NCBI RefSeq assembly: GCF_050847355.1
Contig: NZ_CP193761.1
Coordinates: 30,289 to 94,288, forward strand
Reading direction: 5' to 3'
DNA: 64,000 nt
Source: Limimaricola sp027213785
GTDB lineage: Bacteria > Pseudomonadota > Alphaproteobacteria > Rhodobacterales > Rhodobacteraceae
This document shows positions 28,278 to 37,503 of the stretch, piece after piece (the stretch's first letter is position 1; each line of letters opens with the position of its first letter). The notes beneath the pieces were generated by a model that had not been told where the DNA came from, did not search any database, and saw nothing but the letters and a program-made list of their open reading frames with translations. The translations under genes were made by a program, and so were the position numbers.

Positions 28278-30220
28278 CGACGATGCCTCCTGTTCAGTGT
28301 CTTGAAGAGATCGGGATGCGCCGCGAGCATCGCCGCGCGGCTCTGGCGCGCCGCCGCTTCGCCATTGTCGCGCCCGTAGTGCTGGCGGGCCGTGGCCTCC
28401 GTGTTTCCGAGGATAGCCGATACCCGCGCGTAGTCGCCCGGGTGCGCGGCCAGCGTCAGCAATGCCACGACATGACGCATGCGATGCGGGGTTTCGTGAA
28501 CACCGAGCACCGCCGAGCTATCGCGCCACAGGTCGAGAAAGGAGCTTGGCGCATAGGCTCCACGCGGCAATGCCACCGGATCTCCTTTGTCGGGCTTCGG
28601 AAGGGCCGCGCCGGGGAAGAGATAGACGTTGTCCGGATCGAGATCCTGCAGGGCGATCATCCGCGGCCGCCATTGGTCGAGCCATTCGCGCAAAATCTCC
28701 GCGTCGGATCCGGTCACGTCGACGGTGACCTCACGGACGTTCTTCACCTCCCACGGGGCGTAGCGGAAGGTCAGCAGATCCTTCCGGGGCGAGACGCGCT
28801 TCAGGTTCGCATGCGCATCATTCTTGCTGGCGATGCGGGTATGGCGCAGGCAAGTGGGCCGCAGCGGTCGCGACATCTGCAGCGCATAAGCGGCCGCCCC
28901 GGCGAAACGACGCAGCGCGCTGATCTCCCCGTCACGATCCCCGGCCGACTGGGCCGCTTCGACATCCCGCCGTGCGGTCTCGGCGATGCGGCCGGGTGCA
29001 TTGGCCCAGATGCCTGCGAGCGCCGGCTTCTGACGCAGCATCGCGGCGATCCGGTCGACCTCCATCAGGATCCCGGCCCCACCGCGATCCTTCTTGAGCT
29101 TGAGGCGCGGCATCTCGTAGTGCTGCTGGCCCAGGAACTTCAGGATCGCCACGGCGCGCGCGTCCTCGAGCCCGCGGCGCGCCAGCGTGGTCAGCGCCAC
29201 GAGGCGAGCCTTCAGCGTCGTGGAGTCGAGGGGATCGCGCAGGTCAGGCGCGCCCTTGGAACGAGCGATCTGATCGCGGATTGCGGTCTCGATGGTGGTC
29301 CGCTCGAAGAGCTGACGCAGGTCGCACAGCTCATCAGTATCGCCCCCGGCATCTTCCCACGACCGCACCAGCCAGCTTGCCGCTTCGCGGTAGCGCGTGC
29401 GCGCCGCCGTGGGCTTGCCGAGCTCGCGGCTCTTGCCCTCGGCCATGGCATCGGCTTCGGCCATGACGGTTTCCGGATCCTCCCCGGCTTCGATCCGGGC
29501 GAGAAAGGCTTCGGCATGATCGCCTGCCCCTTTCAGGCAGGCCTCCGCCGCGGCCTCGAACGAGTCGCGGAACGGTTTTGGCAGCCCGGCCCAGTCCAGC
29601 TTGCGGGCCCGCGACGAGCCTGCCGGAGAGCCCAGGGGAAGGAGCGGCAAGAAGCCTCGCAGCGCGGGCAGCTCGTTGGTCAGCCGTTGCAGCTCCCCGA
29701 GGAACGCCACGGCCCGGCGCAGCCCCTTGCGTTTGCCCGCGCCCATCTCGGCACTGATCCGGTCGATCTCGCCCTGCGTCAGCGCTTCGGGCGCAAAACG
29801 GGCCCGGGCGCGTAGCACCCACAGGCTGCGGTGCTTTCCAGTGTTCCAGCGCGCGCCGGAGCCCGGTGGGCCTTCCTCTGCCGCGATGATCTCGATCAAC
29901 GCGTTGTAACGCGCCCGCACGGCCGGGTCGGTGGACCCCGTGTGCGATCGAGCGCTGTGGTAGCGGCGCAGCAGCGCGCGCAGCCGCGAGTCCTCGCGCG
30001 CGCCGCTCGCGGCCATGTCCCGCGCCCGGCTGACCAGGGCATGGCCCTGCCCGGCGATGCAGCGTTCGAAATGGCCGAGATCGGCCGGGATGGTGCCGAG
30101 ATCGGCGTCCAGGAGCCCCAGCCGGGCCGGCACGCGTAGCAGCGCACGGATGGCGTCCGACGCCTCCTCTTGAGCCACGGCCCAGGAGTGAACGTCGGTG
30201 AGGGTGTCTGTGGTGGTCAT
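28274..30220 (-). CDS. Large tyrosine-recombinase-like protein
   Basis: About 648 residues, well over the usual 300-400. The C-terminal 200 residues contain HRMRHVVALLTLAAHP (H-x-x-R), AILGNTEATARQHYGRD (nucleophile Tyr, but Asn where His or Trp is normal). The long N-terminal part is helical and has no recognised domain. The start at 30220 has ggag 7 nt upstream. Together with the next gene it forms an overlapping recombinase pair, reminiscent of TnpA/TnpB arrangements, though sequence relation to those was not established. Confidence 0.75.
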   Translation of the reverse strand: MTTTDTLTDVHSWAVAQEEASDAIRALLRVPARLGLLDADLGTIPADLGHFERCIAGQGHALVSRARDMAASGAREDSRLRALLRRYHSARSHTGSTDPAVRARYNALIEIIAAEEGPPGSGARWNTGKHRSLWVLRARARFAPEALTQGEIDRISAEMGAGKRKGLRRAVAFLGELQRLTNELPALRGFLPLLPLGSPAGSSRARKLDWAGLPKPFRDSFEAAAEACLKGAGDHAEAFLARIEAGEDPETVMAEADAMAEGKSRELGKPTAARTRYREAASWLVRSWEDAGGDTDELCDLRQLFERTTIETAIRDQIARSKGAPDLRDPLDSTTLKARLVALTTLARRGLEDARAVAILKFLGQQHYEMPRLKLKKDRGGAGILMEVDRIAAMLRQKPALAGIWANAPGRIAETARRDVEAAQSAGDRDGEISALRRFAGAAAYALQMSRPLRPTCLRHTRIASKNDAHANLKRVSPRKDLLTFRYAPWEVKNVREVTVDVTGSDAEILREWLDQWRPRMIALQDLDPDNVYLFPGAALPKPDKGDPVALPRGAYAPSSFLDLWRDSSAVLGVHETPHRMRHVVALLTLAAHPGDYARVSAILGNTEATARQHYGRDNGEAAARQSRAAMLAAHPDLFKTLNRRHRR

Positions 30221-30354
30221 CGTCATCTCCATTGAAGCGAGGCCGCTGCGACCCCTCATTCGGGAGGGGGTCGCAGCGGCGATCGCGAAGGAGATGATCC
30301 CGCTCAGGGGCCTACCAAAATCTGGAGATAAATCAGTTTGGTAGCCGATGTGCT

Positions 30355-30717
30355 TCAGGCGGAGTAGTAACACAATAGGGGCGTTGACCCCCCGACGGCA
30401 CTGCGTAGCCTCTCAATAATTCGCCGGTAAACCGGCCGGAGCTCCGAGAGGTCGTAGTCGTCCTCGCAGTCGCCGCAGATCCTTTCGAACGCCGCCTTCG
30501 ATAGCGCCGCTTCCGCGTGCACCACATCCTCGCCATCAATACCCCACTGGTCGGCCACCTCGTCGATCATCCATGCTTCGACTAGGAAATCGGTAAAGGG
30601 CTCCTGGAAAGGAGGAGGGTCGAAGTTGAAGAAGCTGGTGGCGAACGCATGGTGCTTGCGCAGGCTCGCGATCTCGGTCTTTGCGCGACGTTTGACGAAG
30701 CCCATATCAAGGCCCAT
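30355..30717 (-). CDS. Hypothetical protein
   Basis: 120 residues, helical; the first half contains KRRAKTEIASLRKHHAFA and the second FERICGDCEDDYDLSELRP. No family recognised. It lies upstream of the recombinase pair on the same strand. It is preceded at about 30718-30730 by an aaggatag ribosome site. Confidence 0.55.
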   Translation of the reverse strand: MGLDMGFVKRRAKTEIASLRKHHAFATSFFNFDPPPFQEPFTDFLVEAWMIDEVADQWGIDGEDVVHAEAALSKAAFERICGDCEDDYDLSELRPVYRRIIERLRSAVGGSTPLLCYYSA

Positions 30718-31357
30718 GGATCTATCCTTTCGTTTTCAGTCTCGTGATCGGGAAGAGGGTCCGCGATGGCGGATCTGTCGTCATGCCCCGCTGGCATGCG
30801 CCCGACCGGGTGGAACTCTCCCGGCAGGCGGGATCTGGGTTCAGGGCAGAAAGTCGGAAACAAACCACCTGAAATCAGGTGGGCATGCCCTGACGCCTCA
30901 AACGATTGGATCAAGAGAAAGGCCTGCGATCGTGGACCGTCCCGCCCTGCAGAACATTGCACCTACCGATCAGTTGACGGGTGTCACCCTTCTTGGCCGG
31001 TAGGTCTGGCTACAGCCAAAGACTTCTGCTGGCTTGCGAGGGAAAGGCTGAACCGCCTTCTTTGAAGAGAAAGCGGGGACGAGAAGTTTCTCCATCCCCC
31101 TCCGGCAAAACCATTTCAGGGGGTTCTTATCATTCCCCGTATTCCCCAACTTCAGGGCTGAAAAAGCGAATGAATGCGGACAGATGCGGGCCCCGAAGAG
31201 GACTTCTGGCAGGCCGTTGATGCTGGGAAACAGGCTCAAGAAGAGGCGCGGCAGGCGCGTGGCGGCATGCGGCCGCCTTCCAGAGGCAGCTGGCATTTTT
31301 GCACCTCCACAACTCGAACCCATCTCGCTCCCGGATTGAATTGAAGGAGAAAAAGCG
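30718..31357. other. Non-coding region upstream of the possible initiator gene
   Basis: 640 bp without a convincing gene. It contains the nested palindrome at 30841-30893 and an aaggag ribosome site at 31344 that belongs to the gene starting at 31358. Promoters for the divergent genes on both sides must lie here. Confidence 0.45.
30841..30893. repeat. Nested palindrome
   Basis: Outer arms tcagggca (30841-30848) and tgccctga (30886-30893) enclose a perfect inner inverted repeat, ccacctga (30865-30872) and tcaggtgg (30875-30882). The outer right arm also contains gcatgccctg, which recurs near 21200. The structure is between divergent genes and could be an operator or part of an origin. Confidence 0.6.
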
Positions 31358-32104
31358 GTGAGCAATGGGAAGTTCAGAATATCGGAGAGTGTCGCGGAGT
31401 TGACGAAGCAGCTTGTCCTGACAGTGCCAGCGCAGAAGCTGTTCTACGCGCTGATCCACGAACAGGACCAGGAGGAGAATGGCTGGCGAACCGGAGAGGA
31501 CTGGATGGAGTTTGCGTGCCGCCCCTGCCATCGCCATGTGAGCCGGTTTCGCGCCCTTGGATGTGCGCCCCGCGCGGACAATTTGCGCTTCTTTCAGAAC
31601 GCGGTGCCGGCGCTGGCCGAGGTGCCGGCGCTGTTCGAGCATATCGAGTTGTGCCCACGTCGCAGGACTGTGTCGTGGTGCTTCGGCCTTCGGATGCATG
31701 CGCTGATGTCGGACATGAATGTCTACGGGCTGATGACTCTCTCGGATATCACCCTGCTGTCGCGGGACCTCGATCTCGCCCTGCTGGCGCAGATCACGCT
31801 GCACCGGAAGAAGAAATGGCCTGAGTTCATCCTGTTCCAACCGAACCCCGGTTTCGAGGAGTTCGAGGGTCAGAGGTGCCCACCGCAGATCGATCTGCGC
31901 GCGACCCGGGCGCGTCTCGAACCGGCCTTGAGCAAATGGGCCAGGCACACGGGCTATAAGTTCATCATCGGCTACGAGGAGGATCGAGGCACGCAGGCCT
32001 ATCGTCAGGCCCGGATCCGGTTTCGCACAGACAACACGCTCTGGTCGCAGGATGAGTTCAAAAAATTCCATCCAAACACCAAGGTCATCATGATCGATGC
32101 ATGA
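31358..32104 (+). CDS. Possible winged-helix replication initiator (Rep_3-like)
   Basis: 248 residues beginning with GTG after a strong aaggag site. The pattern of short helices and strands, FEHIELCPRRRTVSWCFGLRMHA-type followed by YGLMTLSDITLLSRDLDLALLAQITL, resembles the winged-helix part of Rep_3 initiators, but the resemblance is weak and I cannot confirm it. No iterons are seen nearby. It may instead be an unknown island protein. Confidence 0.4.
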   Translation: MSNGKFRISESVAELTKQLVLTVPAQKLFYALIHEQDQEENGWRTGEDWMEFACRPCHRHVSRFRALGCAPRADNLRFFQNAVPALAEVPALFEHIELCPRRRTVSWCFGLRMHALMSDMNVYGLMTLSDITLLSRDLDLALLAQITLHRKKKWPEFILFQPNPGFEEFEGQRCPPQIDLRATRARLEPALSKWARHTGYKFIIGYEEDRGTQAYRQARIRFRTDNTLWSQDEFKKFHPNTKVIMIDA

Positions 32105-32360
32105 GCTCGGTCTGCAGGCCTCTCGTCCAAGGCCGGGGACAAGCACCCGAGCAAGTCGCTGCAGGCCGGTATCGTTGGCCCTGTATGGAAGGTCTTGTTG
32201 CAGGGTGGTGTCACCGGATCGCCCATGCGCACGGGTCTTCCGAAGGCTCCAATCTGGTCAGGAAGCCGACGGGGGCCTCCTGAACCTGCTGGTGTAAGCC
32301 CGTGTCACCTGGAGGGTCTGCCCAGCCGCTGGCGCCGCCTGACTGACCGTCCAGCCCCCC

Positions 32361-32741
32361 TCATGCGTAGCCCCCTTGAGCAACCCGGGAGACGTAGGAC
32401 GCCACTGCCCCGCCGCGATCTTCCCGCAGCAGGTCCGCGGCGGTCCGGCCGCCGAAGGACGGAAGGGGCTGTGACGAAGCCCAGGCATAGGCCCCGTGGA
32501 GTGAGCCGGCCCAGGGGGCGACTTGCGCAAGGATTTCGATCAGATCCCTGAGCCGGCGCTGCGTATCCGGCCGGGATGGCTCGCACAGCGCTTCCTCCGG
32601 CAGGTCAAGAGCGAGCGCGAGTTCGGCCCGGCTCAGGCGGAGCGCATCGAGAAGGTCATCGATGGCGATCCTGCCATCGGGCCGTATCAGCTCCTGCGCG
32701 GTCGGGAACGGAGGGAACGGGTCAGCCATGCCGAGAAGCAT
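32361..32741 (-). CDS. DUF2384 / MbcA-ParS-Xre-type antitoxin-like protein
   Basis: About 126 residues. An N-terminal Xre-like helical part (DALRLSRAELALALDL) is followed by the DUF2384 C-terminal pattern: QPLPSFGGRTAADLLREDRGG and a terminal VASYVSRVAQGG. In MbcAT/ParST systems this domain binds a RES-type toxin; no RES gene is seen here, so the protein may be an orphan or a pure regulator. It diverges from the methyltransferase-like gene at 32974, with an AT-rich promoter region between them. Confidence 0.75.
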   Translation of the reverse strand: MLLGMADPFPPFPTAQELIRPDGRIAIDDLLDALRLSRAELALALDLPEEALCEPSRPDTQRRLRDLIEILAQVAPWAGSLHGAYAWASSQPLPSFGGRTAADLLREDRGGAVASYVSRVAQGGYA

Positions 32742-32973
32742 AGGCTCCTTTCGCGGCAAGCACAGCCATCCGCAGAAATCAGCTGATACCTTCCGTCTTT
32801 GCCGAGCATGGTCCCGGCAGGACGGCAGACCACACGACATAGAATGCGGTTGCAAAAAATTTTGCCCCCAGTTTTTATAGCATTGAAAAATAAGGTTTAA
32901 TTGGAAACAAACCCGCTTCTGGGCTTGGGTCCTCGGATCGATTTCCCTCTCACATCAACGAGGGACACGATCC

Positions 32974-34941
32974 ATGACCATCAACACCAAGGCCGCCGGC
33001 ACCCGTCACGTTTCCGCCGCCGCTGAGTTCAGCCAGTTTTACACCAACAGGCAGCTCGCGGCAGCAATCGTGAAGCAGGTCAAGACGTGCTACGCCGCCC
33101 ACCCTTTCGATACCTTCATTGAACCCTCCGCAGGCGAGGGTGCCTTTTCGGGTTCTCTCGGACCCGACTGCATCGTCCTCGACCTCGATCCGAAGGCGCC
33201 GGGCATCGTGAAAGCCGACTTCCTGCACTGGTGGCCCACGGCTTCCTTGGGTCGCACCGCGATCATCGGCAACCCGCCCTTCCGCAACAATGCGGCACTC
33301 GCCTTCCTGAACCATGCAGCCCATCTCGCCGACGTGGTCGCGTTCATCCTGCCGGCGTCGTTCAGCAAAATGACCATGCAGAACCGCGTCGACGCGCGTC
33401 TCCACCTCGTGCACGAAGAGGAGGTGCCGCAAGATGCCTTCATCTTCGAGGGCAAGACCGTTGATGTCCCTTGCGTGCTGCAGATCTGGGAACGCCGCTC
33501 GGAACCGCGTCAGCTGCACACGCTCGAGACCACGCATCCGCATTTCGAACGCTGCCGCCAGGCCGAAGCGGACGTCGTGATCCGGCGCGTGGGTGCGCAT
33601 GCCGGTCAGCTGAAGCCGCTCGAGACGCAATGGAGCGCCCAGTCCAACATCTTCCTGCGGGCCACCGGCTGCAGCCCCGAAGAGCTGAAGGCCCGGTTCG
33701 CGCGGCTCGACATGGCGGGGCATGCCCGCAACGGCGTCGGCGGTGGCTCGATCAACATGAGCGAGATCGTTGATCTCTACGCGGCAGCCCTGGCGGAGGA
33801 AGCCCGGACCGTGGCCGCCGCCCCCGCTGCCTCGATGCCGCGGCAAAGCGCTCAGGCGGTGCCCGTCGCCCCTGAAGCCCTGCCGATCGAGCACGCTGAC
33901 AGGACCGCGCAGCGGGCAGCGCTCGGCGAGCCAGCACATTGCGAGACCAGGGGCGGCCCCGCGGCGGTTGCGGTGAAGTCCGACAGGCTCAAAGCCGATA
34001 CCCCCGTGCTGTCCGGCCAGGTGGTCATCGACGACATCTCGGGAGGTGCACCGGCTCGGGAAGCCATCGCGCGTTTCAATGCAGCTGCGGTGGAGGCACA
34101 GCTCATCACGATCAAGGTGCCGCTGAGCTTCCGGAAGACGAGCATGCAGAACCAGCTTGATCCCGCCTTCCACCTTGTCAACGACATCGACGCCACGGTG
34201 CAGGTGTCGGGATCCAACGGCCGGCCGTACGAGCGGCGGTGCGCGATCCAAACCTGGGAGCGGCGCGCCACGCCCCGGTCCCGGCCCGCGCGGGAAATGC
34301 GGCATCCTGACTTCGAGTTCTGCGACCGGGCTGAGGCCGACTTCGCGATCCAGCGCGTTGGCACCAATGCCGGACGCCTGAAAACGCTGGAAGAGGCCGG
34401 CAGCACGCAGTCGCATCTGTTCGTGCGTGCCGTCACCTGCGGCGCAGCCGAACTTCTGGCACGCTTCGAAATGATCGACTTCGATGGGGTGCGGCGCAAT
34501 ACGGCAGCGATGCCTTCGGTCGCAAAGACGGAAATCGTCGCGCTTTACGAGGCCGTCCGGCGCCTTGCCGCTACGGCGGCGGACCAGAGCGCGGCCGATC
34601 CCTCCCCGGTTCAGCCCGGCAATCCCGGGGGTCCCGTGGGCTTGGTGGCGGCTGCATCGCAGCGGATGAGGTCGGACCGTGCAGCACTGCGGTCCCTCAC
34701 GCATCTCACCACGGTCAACCGCCCGGACACCCGGACCCGGTGCGATGCTCGACCGGAGGCTTTCGCTGCTTCGGAGGAGCAGGACGCGATCTACGGGGGG
34801 CGGCGTGAGGTTCGAGTGTTGGAGGGCATGGCCGTTCTCCGACCGCATTGGAACGCCGGGTCTGGTGAGTGTCGCACTTGGCGCGCTTCGACCGCCTTTC
34901 CAAAGGATCGATCTTCAGGACATGTTTGGTATAAATTATAA
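32974..34941 (+). CDS. Adenine-methyltransferase-like protein with duplicated degenerate C-terminal half
   Basis: 655 residues. The first half looks like a gamma-type N6-adenine methyltransferase: SAM-binding EPSAGEG (50-56) and catalytic NPPF (100-103), then a recognition part with MQNRVDARLHLVHEEE, LQIWERR and RVGAHAG. A second copy of the recognition part starts near residue 355 (MQNQLDPAFHLVND, IQTWERR, RVGTNAGRLK), but its Rossmann region is missing and the NPPF site reads DISGG. The last 90 residues are low in complexity. It is likely active in the first half only. It is related to the degenerate protein at 23630, possibly its partner or rival. Confidence 0.8.
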   Translation: MTINTKAAGTRHVSAAAEFSQFYTNRQLAAAIVKQVKTCYAAHPFDTFIEPSAGEGAFSGSLGPDCIVLDLDPKAPGIVKADFLHWWPTASLGRTAIIGNPPFRNNAALAFLNHAAHLADVVAFILPASFSKMTMQNRVDARLHLVHEEEVPQDAFIFEGKTVDVPCVLQIWERRSEPRQLHTLETTHPHFERCRQAEADVVIRRVGAHAGQLKPLETQWSAQSNIFLRATGCSPEELKARFARLDMAGHARNGVGGGSINMSEIVDLYAAALAEEARTVAAAPAASMPRQSAQAVPVAPEALPIEHADRTAQRAALGEPAHCETRGGPAAVAVKSDRLKADTPVLSGQVVIDDISGGAPAREAIARFNAAAVEAQLITIKVPLSFRKTSMQNQLDPAFHLVNDIDATVQVSGSNGRPYERRCAIQTWERRATPRSRPAREMRHPDFEFCDRAEADFAIQRVGTNAGRLKTLEEAGSTQSHLFVRAVTCGAAELLARFEMIDFDGVRRNTAAMPSVAKTEIVALYEAVRRLAATAADQSAADPSPVQPGNPGGPVGLVAAASQRMRSDRAALRSLTHLTTVNRPDTRTRCDARPEAFAASEEQDAIYGGRREVRVLEGMAVLRPHWNAGSGECRTWRASTAFPKDRSSGHVWYKL

Positions 34942-34944
34942 ATT

Positions 34945-35014
34945 CTACATGGCTGTAGTATAACGACTATGCTACAGAGATGGCATAAAAGTCAGATGCT
35001 ACAAGCATGGCATA
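34945..35014. promoter_or_regulatory. Operator repeats of hipB
   Basis: Two direct copies of the same 19-bp element, ATGCTACA-nnn-ATGGCATA, lie at 34969-34987 and 34996-35014, 27 bp apart; the second covers the hipB start codon at 35007. A related inverted repeat, ctaca at 34945 and tgtag at 34954, precedes them. This is the pattern of an autoregulated toxin-antitoxin operator bound by HipB. Confidence 0.75.
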
Positions 35015-35291
35015 CGAGGCAGGTGTGGACACAAGCATATTCCGGGACGTGAAAGCCTTGGGTCAACAGCTCCGTCAAGCGCGCAAGGCGAAGGGCTGGT
35101 CGCAAGGCGATCTGGCTGAGCGGGCGGGCACGGACCCACGCCAGATCTCGCGGATCGAGACGGCTGCCCATGAGCCGAAGCTGAGCCTCCTGCTCGCCGT
35201 GGTGGCGGCGCTCGAGATGGACCTGAGCCTCGTGCCCCGACAGGGCGCCTCTCCTCAGACGGCGCGCGCGAAGCCCGAGGACATCTTCTGA
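35007..35291 (+). CDS. hipB: HipB-type Xre antitoxin/repressor
   Basis: 94 residues with a canonical Xre helix-turn-helix (about 15-70): LGQQLRQARKAKGWSQGDLA, then GTDPRQISRIETA. HipB represses its own operon and neutralises HipA. The stop overlaps the hipA start by one base. Because hipA is broken here, this is likely an orphan antitoxin or free repressor. Confidence 0.85.
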   Translation: MAYEAGVDTSIFRDVKALGQQLRQARKAKGWSQGDLAERAGTDPRQISRIETAAHEPKLSLLLAVVAALEMDLSLVPRQGASPQTARAKPEDIF

Positions 35292-36170
35292 TGGGGCGCA
35301 GATCGCTCACCCGCACGCTCGACGTCTATCTCAACGGGCGGCTTGCAGGATATTACGGTTATCGCCCCTCCGCCGGCGCAAGCTTTCGCTACGACGAGGC
35401 CTGGCTCGGATGGCAGTTCCGCTTTCCGATCTCGCGCGCCTTGCCCCTGATGTCGTCGACCCAGACTGGAGATCACGTGGACGCGGTCTTCGAGAACCTG
35501 CTTCCCGATGTGCCCGAGCTGCGACGGGCGATCGCCGAGCGCACGGAGGCGCGCAGCGATCGCCCCCATGACCTCCTTGCCGCGATCGGCCAGGACTGCG
35601 TGGGGGCGATGCAATTCCTGTCCCATGGAGTGGCGCCCGCCGATCCGTTCCGGATCGAGGGTACGCCGCAATCCGAGGCCCAGATCGCACAGACGCTCAG
35701 ATCGCTCAGCACGACGCCGCTCGGCATCAACCCGGATGAGCCCTTCCGGATCTCGCTCGCGGGCGCGCAGGAAAAGACGGCCTATCTCAGGCATGACGGT
35801 GTCTGGCTAAGGCCGACCGGGCTGACACCGACGACGCATATCTGCAAGAGACCCATGGGCGTGGTCGGCGGCGGTCTCGACCTCACCCGCAGTGTCGAGA
35901 ACGAGTTCTTCTGCCTGCTGCTGGCGCGGTCACTATCGCCTGGACCAGATCGTGCCACGCCATTTCGATGAGACGGCACAGAAGGCCGGCGTGCCCAGGG
36001 AGGCGCGACGGCGCGCATTCGGAGACCTCGCAGCGGCGGCGCCCGAGGCGCTCCGCAGCGCCCCCGAACAGCTGCCCGAGACATTTCCAGCGGAGATCGC
36101 AGAGCAGATCCTGGCCTATGCCACGGATCGCCTGCGGCTGTTGAAGGGCTATGCCGATAGCCTGGAGTAG
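35291..36170 (+). pseudogene. hipA: hipA kinase with kinase core deleted and frame shifted
   Basis: The first 226 residues match the HipA N-terminal region (NGRLAGYYGYRPSAG; FENLLPDVPELRR; SLAGAQEKTAYL; TRSVENEFFC). Then the frame breaks, and from about 35920 another frame gives the C-terminal end HYRLDQIVPRHFDETA. About 140 residues between them, which hold the catalytic loop and metal-binding Asp in HipA, are missing. So an internal deletion of the kinase core occurred; the toxin cannot phosphorylate its target. Confidence 0.85.
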
Positions 36171-36260
36171 GTCCGGCACGAATGCGGCGAAACCGGAGGT
36201 ATCTTCCTCCGGTTTCAGATGGCCACCTGACGCCGAGGGGCGGGGCCGACCGGGTCAGGG

Positions 36261-36662
36261 TTAGAACGCGCGCGCGGCCTCGCGTTCGGCCGTCAGGCGG
36301 TCGGCGTAGCGCTCATGGCAGTCACAAAAGTGCTTGTAGGCCTCCGCCACGCGACGCAGTTCATCGAGGCGAGGCTCCCAGAGCAGATTGTCATACCGCG
36401 TATCCTCCTGCATCGCGCGGTCACCGTAGCCTGCACGCTCCGTGTTGAGCACGCGACGCAGCGCCTCGCCCATGGCCGTCACGCCGTCGAGATCGGTCCC
36501 CTTGAGCAGCCGACCCGCCTCGAGCTGGTTGAGTGTGATGGTCCAGGAGGGGCGTGTGACCCTGTGGTCTTCGATTCCGGCATCGTGCCAGAGACGCGCG
36601 AAGGCGCGGCCGCTGCGGATGGCGTGAAAGGCGAGGTCTTCAAGGAAGTTGGAGGTCGTCAT
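36261..36662 (-). CDS. Hypothetical protein
   Basis: 133 residues, acidic-basic mix, helical, no signal peptide: MTTSNFLEDLAFHAIRSGRAF at the N-terminus and a C-terminal helix (about 95-130). No domain recognised. ATG has aagga 9 nt upstream. Convergent with the hipA remnant. Confidence 0.55.
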   Translation of the reverse strand: MTTSNFLEDLAFHAIRSGRAFARLWHDAGIEDHRVTRPSWTITLNQLEAGRLLKGTDLDGVTAMGEALRRVLNTERAGYGDRAMQEDTRYDNLLWEPRLDELRRVAEAYKHFCDCHERYADRLTAEREAARAF

Positions 36663-37132
36663 GGGTCAGGTCCTTGTCTTGAAAAAGATCGAAGGTCCCG
36701 AGGTCGACGGCTTTGCAACCGCGTGCCGCTCTCCAGCGGATCAAACCAGGCGAAGCAGAGCATATTCCGCTGTTCGCCTCGGGCCTTCGTCAGGACAGGC
36801 CTGAGACGAACGGGGGAATATGAGCGGGCGCAATGAGTTCGGGGGCATTTCTCGAGCAGCGCGGCGACCTGCACATGCGCGCAATCACGAGATCGTCGCG
36901 AGCGCGTGCCACGTGCCCCAGCCGGACAGCCGTGGCGGGACCGTCGAACCTCCCGACTCTGAATCGTCGACCCTGGCGAAGCAGGTCTGCGGTGGACGTT
37001 CTCCGGTCTTCCCTTGCCTCCAACGAGAGAAAAGGAGGATGTCTACGTCGTCCGCAGCAAGGCCACCAGATCGTGTCCCACGACGTGGTGTAGCTCTTGG
37101 CTGGCCTGACGGGTTTCGGCGGGCCGAGCTGA
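36663..37132. other. Gene-free spacer before the transposase graveyard
   Basis: 470 bp with several short overlapping frames on both strands but none with a plausible start and fold. It separates the accessory island from a block of broken insertion sequences. Confidence 0.4.
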
Positions 37133-37503
37133 TCAGTCCGTCTGCGTGGCAGGCAGGCTGACGATGGGATCGTCGCAGACCGGCGCGAGCGTTTCCAGCG
37201 TCATATAGCGGGAGCGCTGCACGGCCCATTCCTCGGTTTGCTCCATTAGGATTGCTCCCACCAGTCGACGGATGGCGGCCTCATTGGGGAAGATACCGAC
37301 GACGTCGGTGCGCCGTTTGATTTCACCGTTCAGGCGCTTAATTGGGTTCATCGAGTGCAGCTTTGCCCGGTGCTGCTGGGGAAAGGTCATGTAGGCGAGG
37401 ACATCCTCCTCGGCCCCGTCCATGAGAGCTGCCAGCTTCGGCAGCTTGCCCCGCATCTGATCGGCCACGAGGCGCCATTGCGTTCTGGCGATACCAAGGT
37501 CGA
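37133..37503 (-). pseudogene. IS256-family transposase, C-terminal fragment
   Basis: About 120 residues of the C-terminal half of an IS256/mutator transposase: VADQMRGKLPKLAALMDGAEEDVLAY, then HSMNPIKRLNGEIKRRTDVVG and WAVQRSRYMTLETLAP. The stop codon is the natural one. The catalytic N-terminal two thirds are gone and the upstream part joins an IS110 fragment, so this is a dead remnant. Confidence 0.88.

Noticed and set aside
28283..29815. 510-codon plus-strand frame opposite the large recombinase
   Set aside because: Antisense shadow; the minus strand has the recombinase motifs and a proper start.
32361..32741. A RES-toxin / DUF2384 antitoxin system
   Set aside because: No RES-domain gene is seen on either side; only the antitoxin-like protein is supported.
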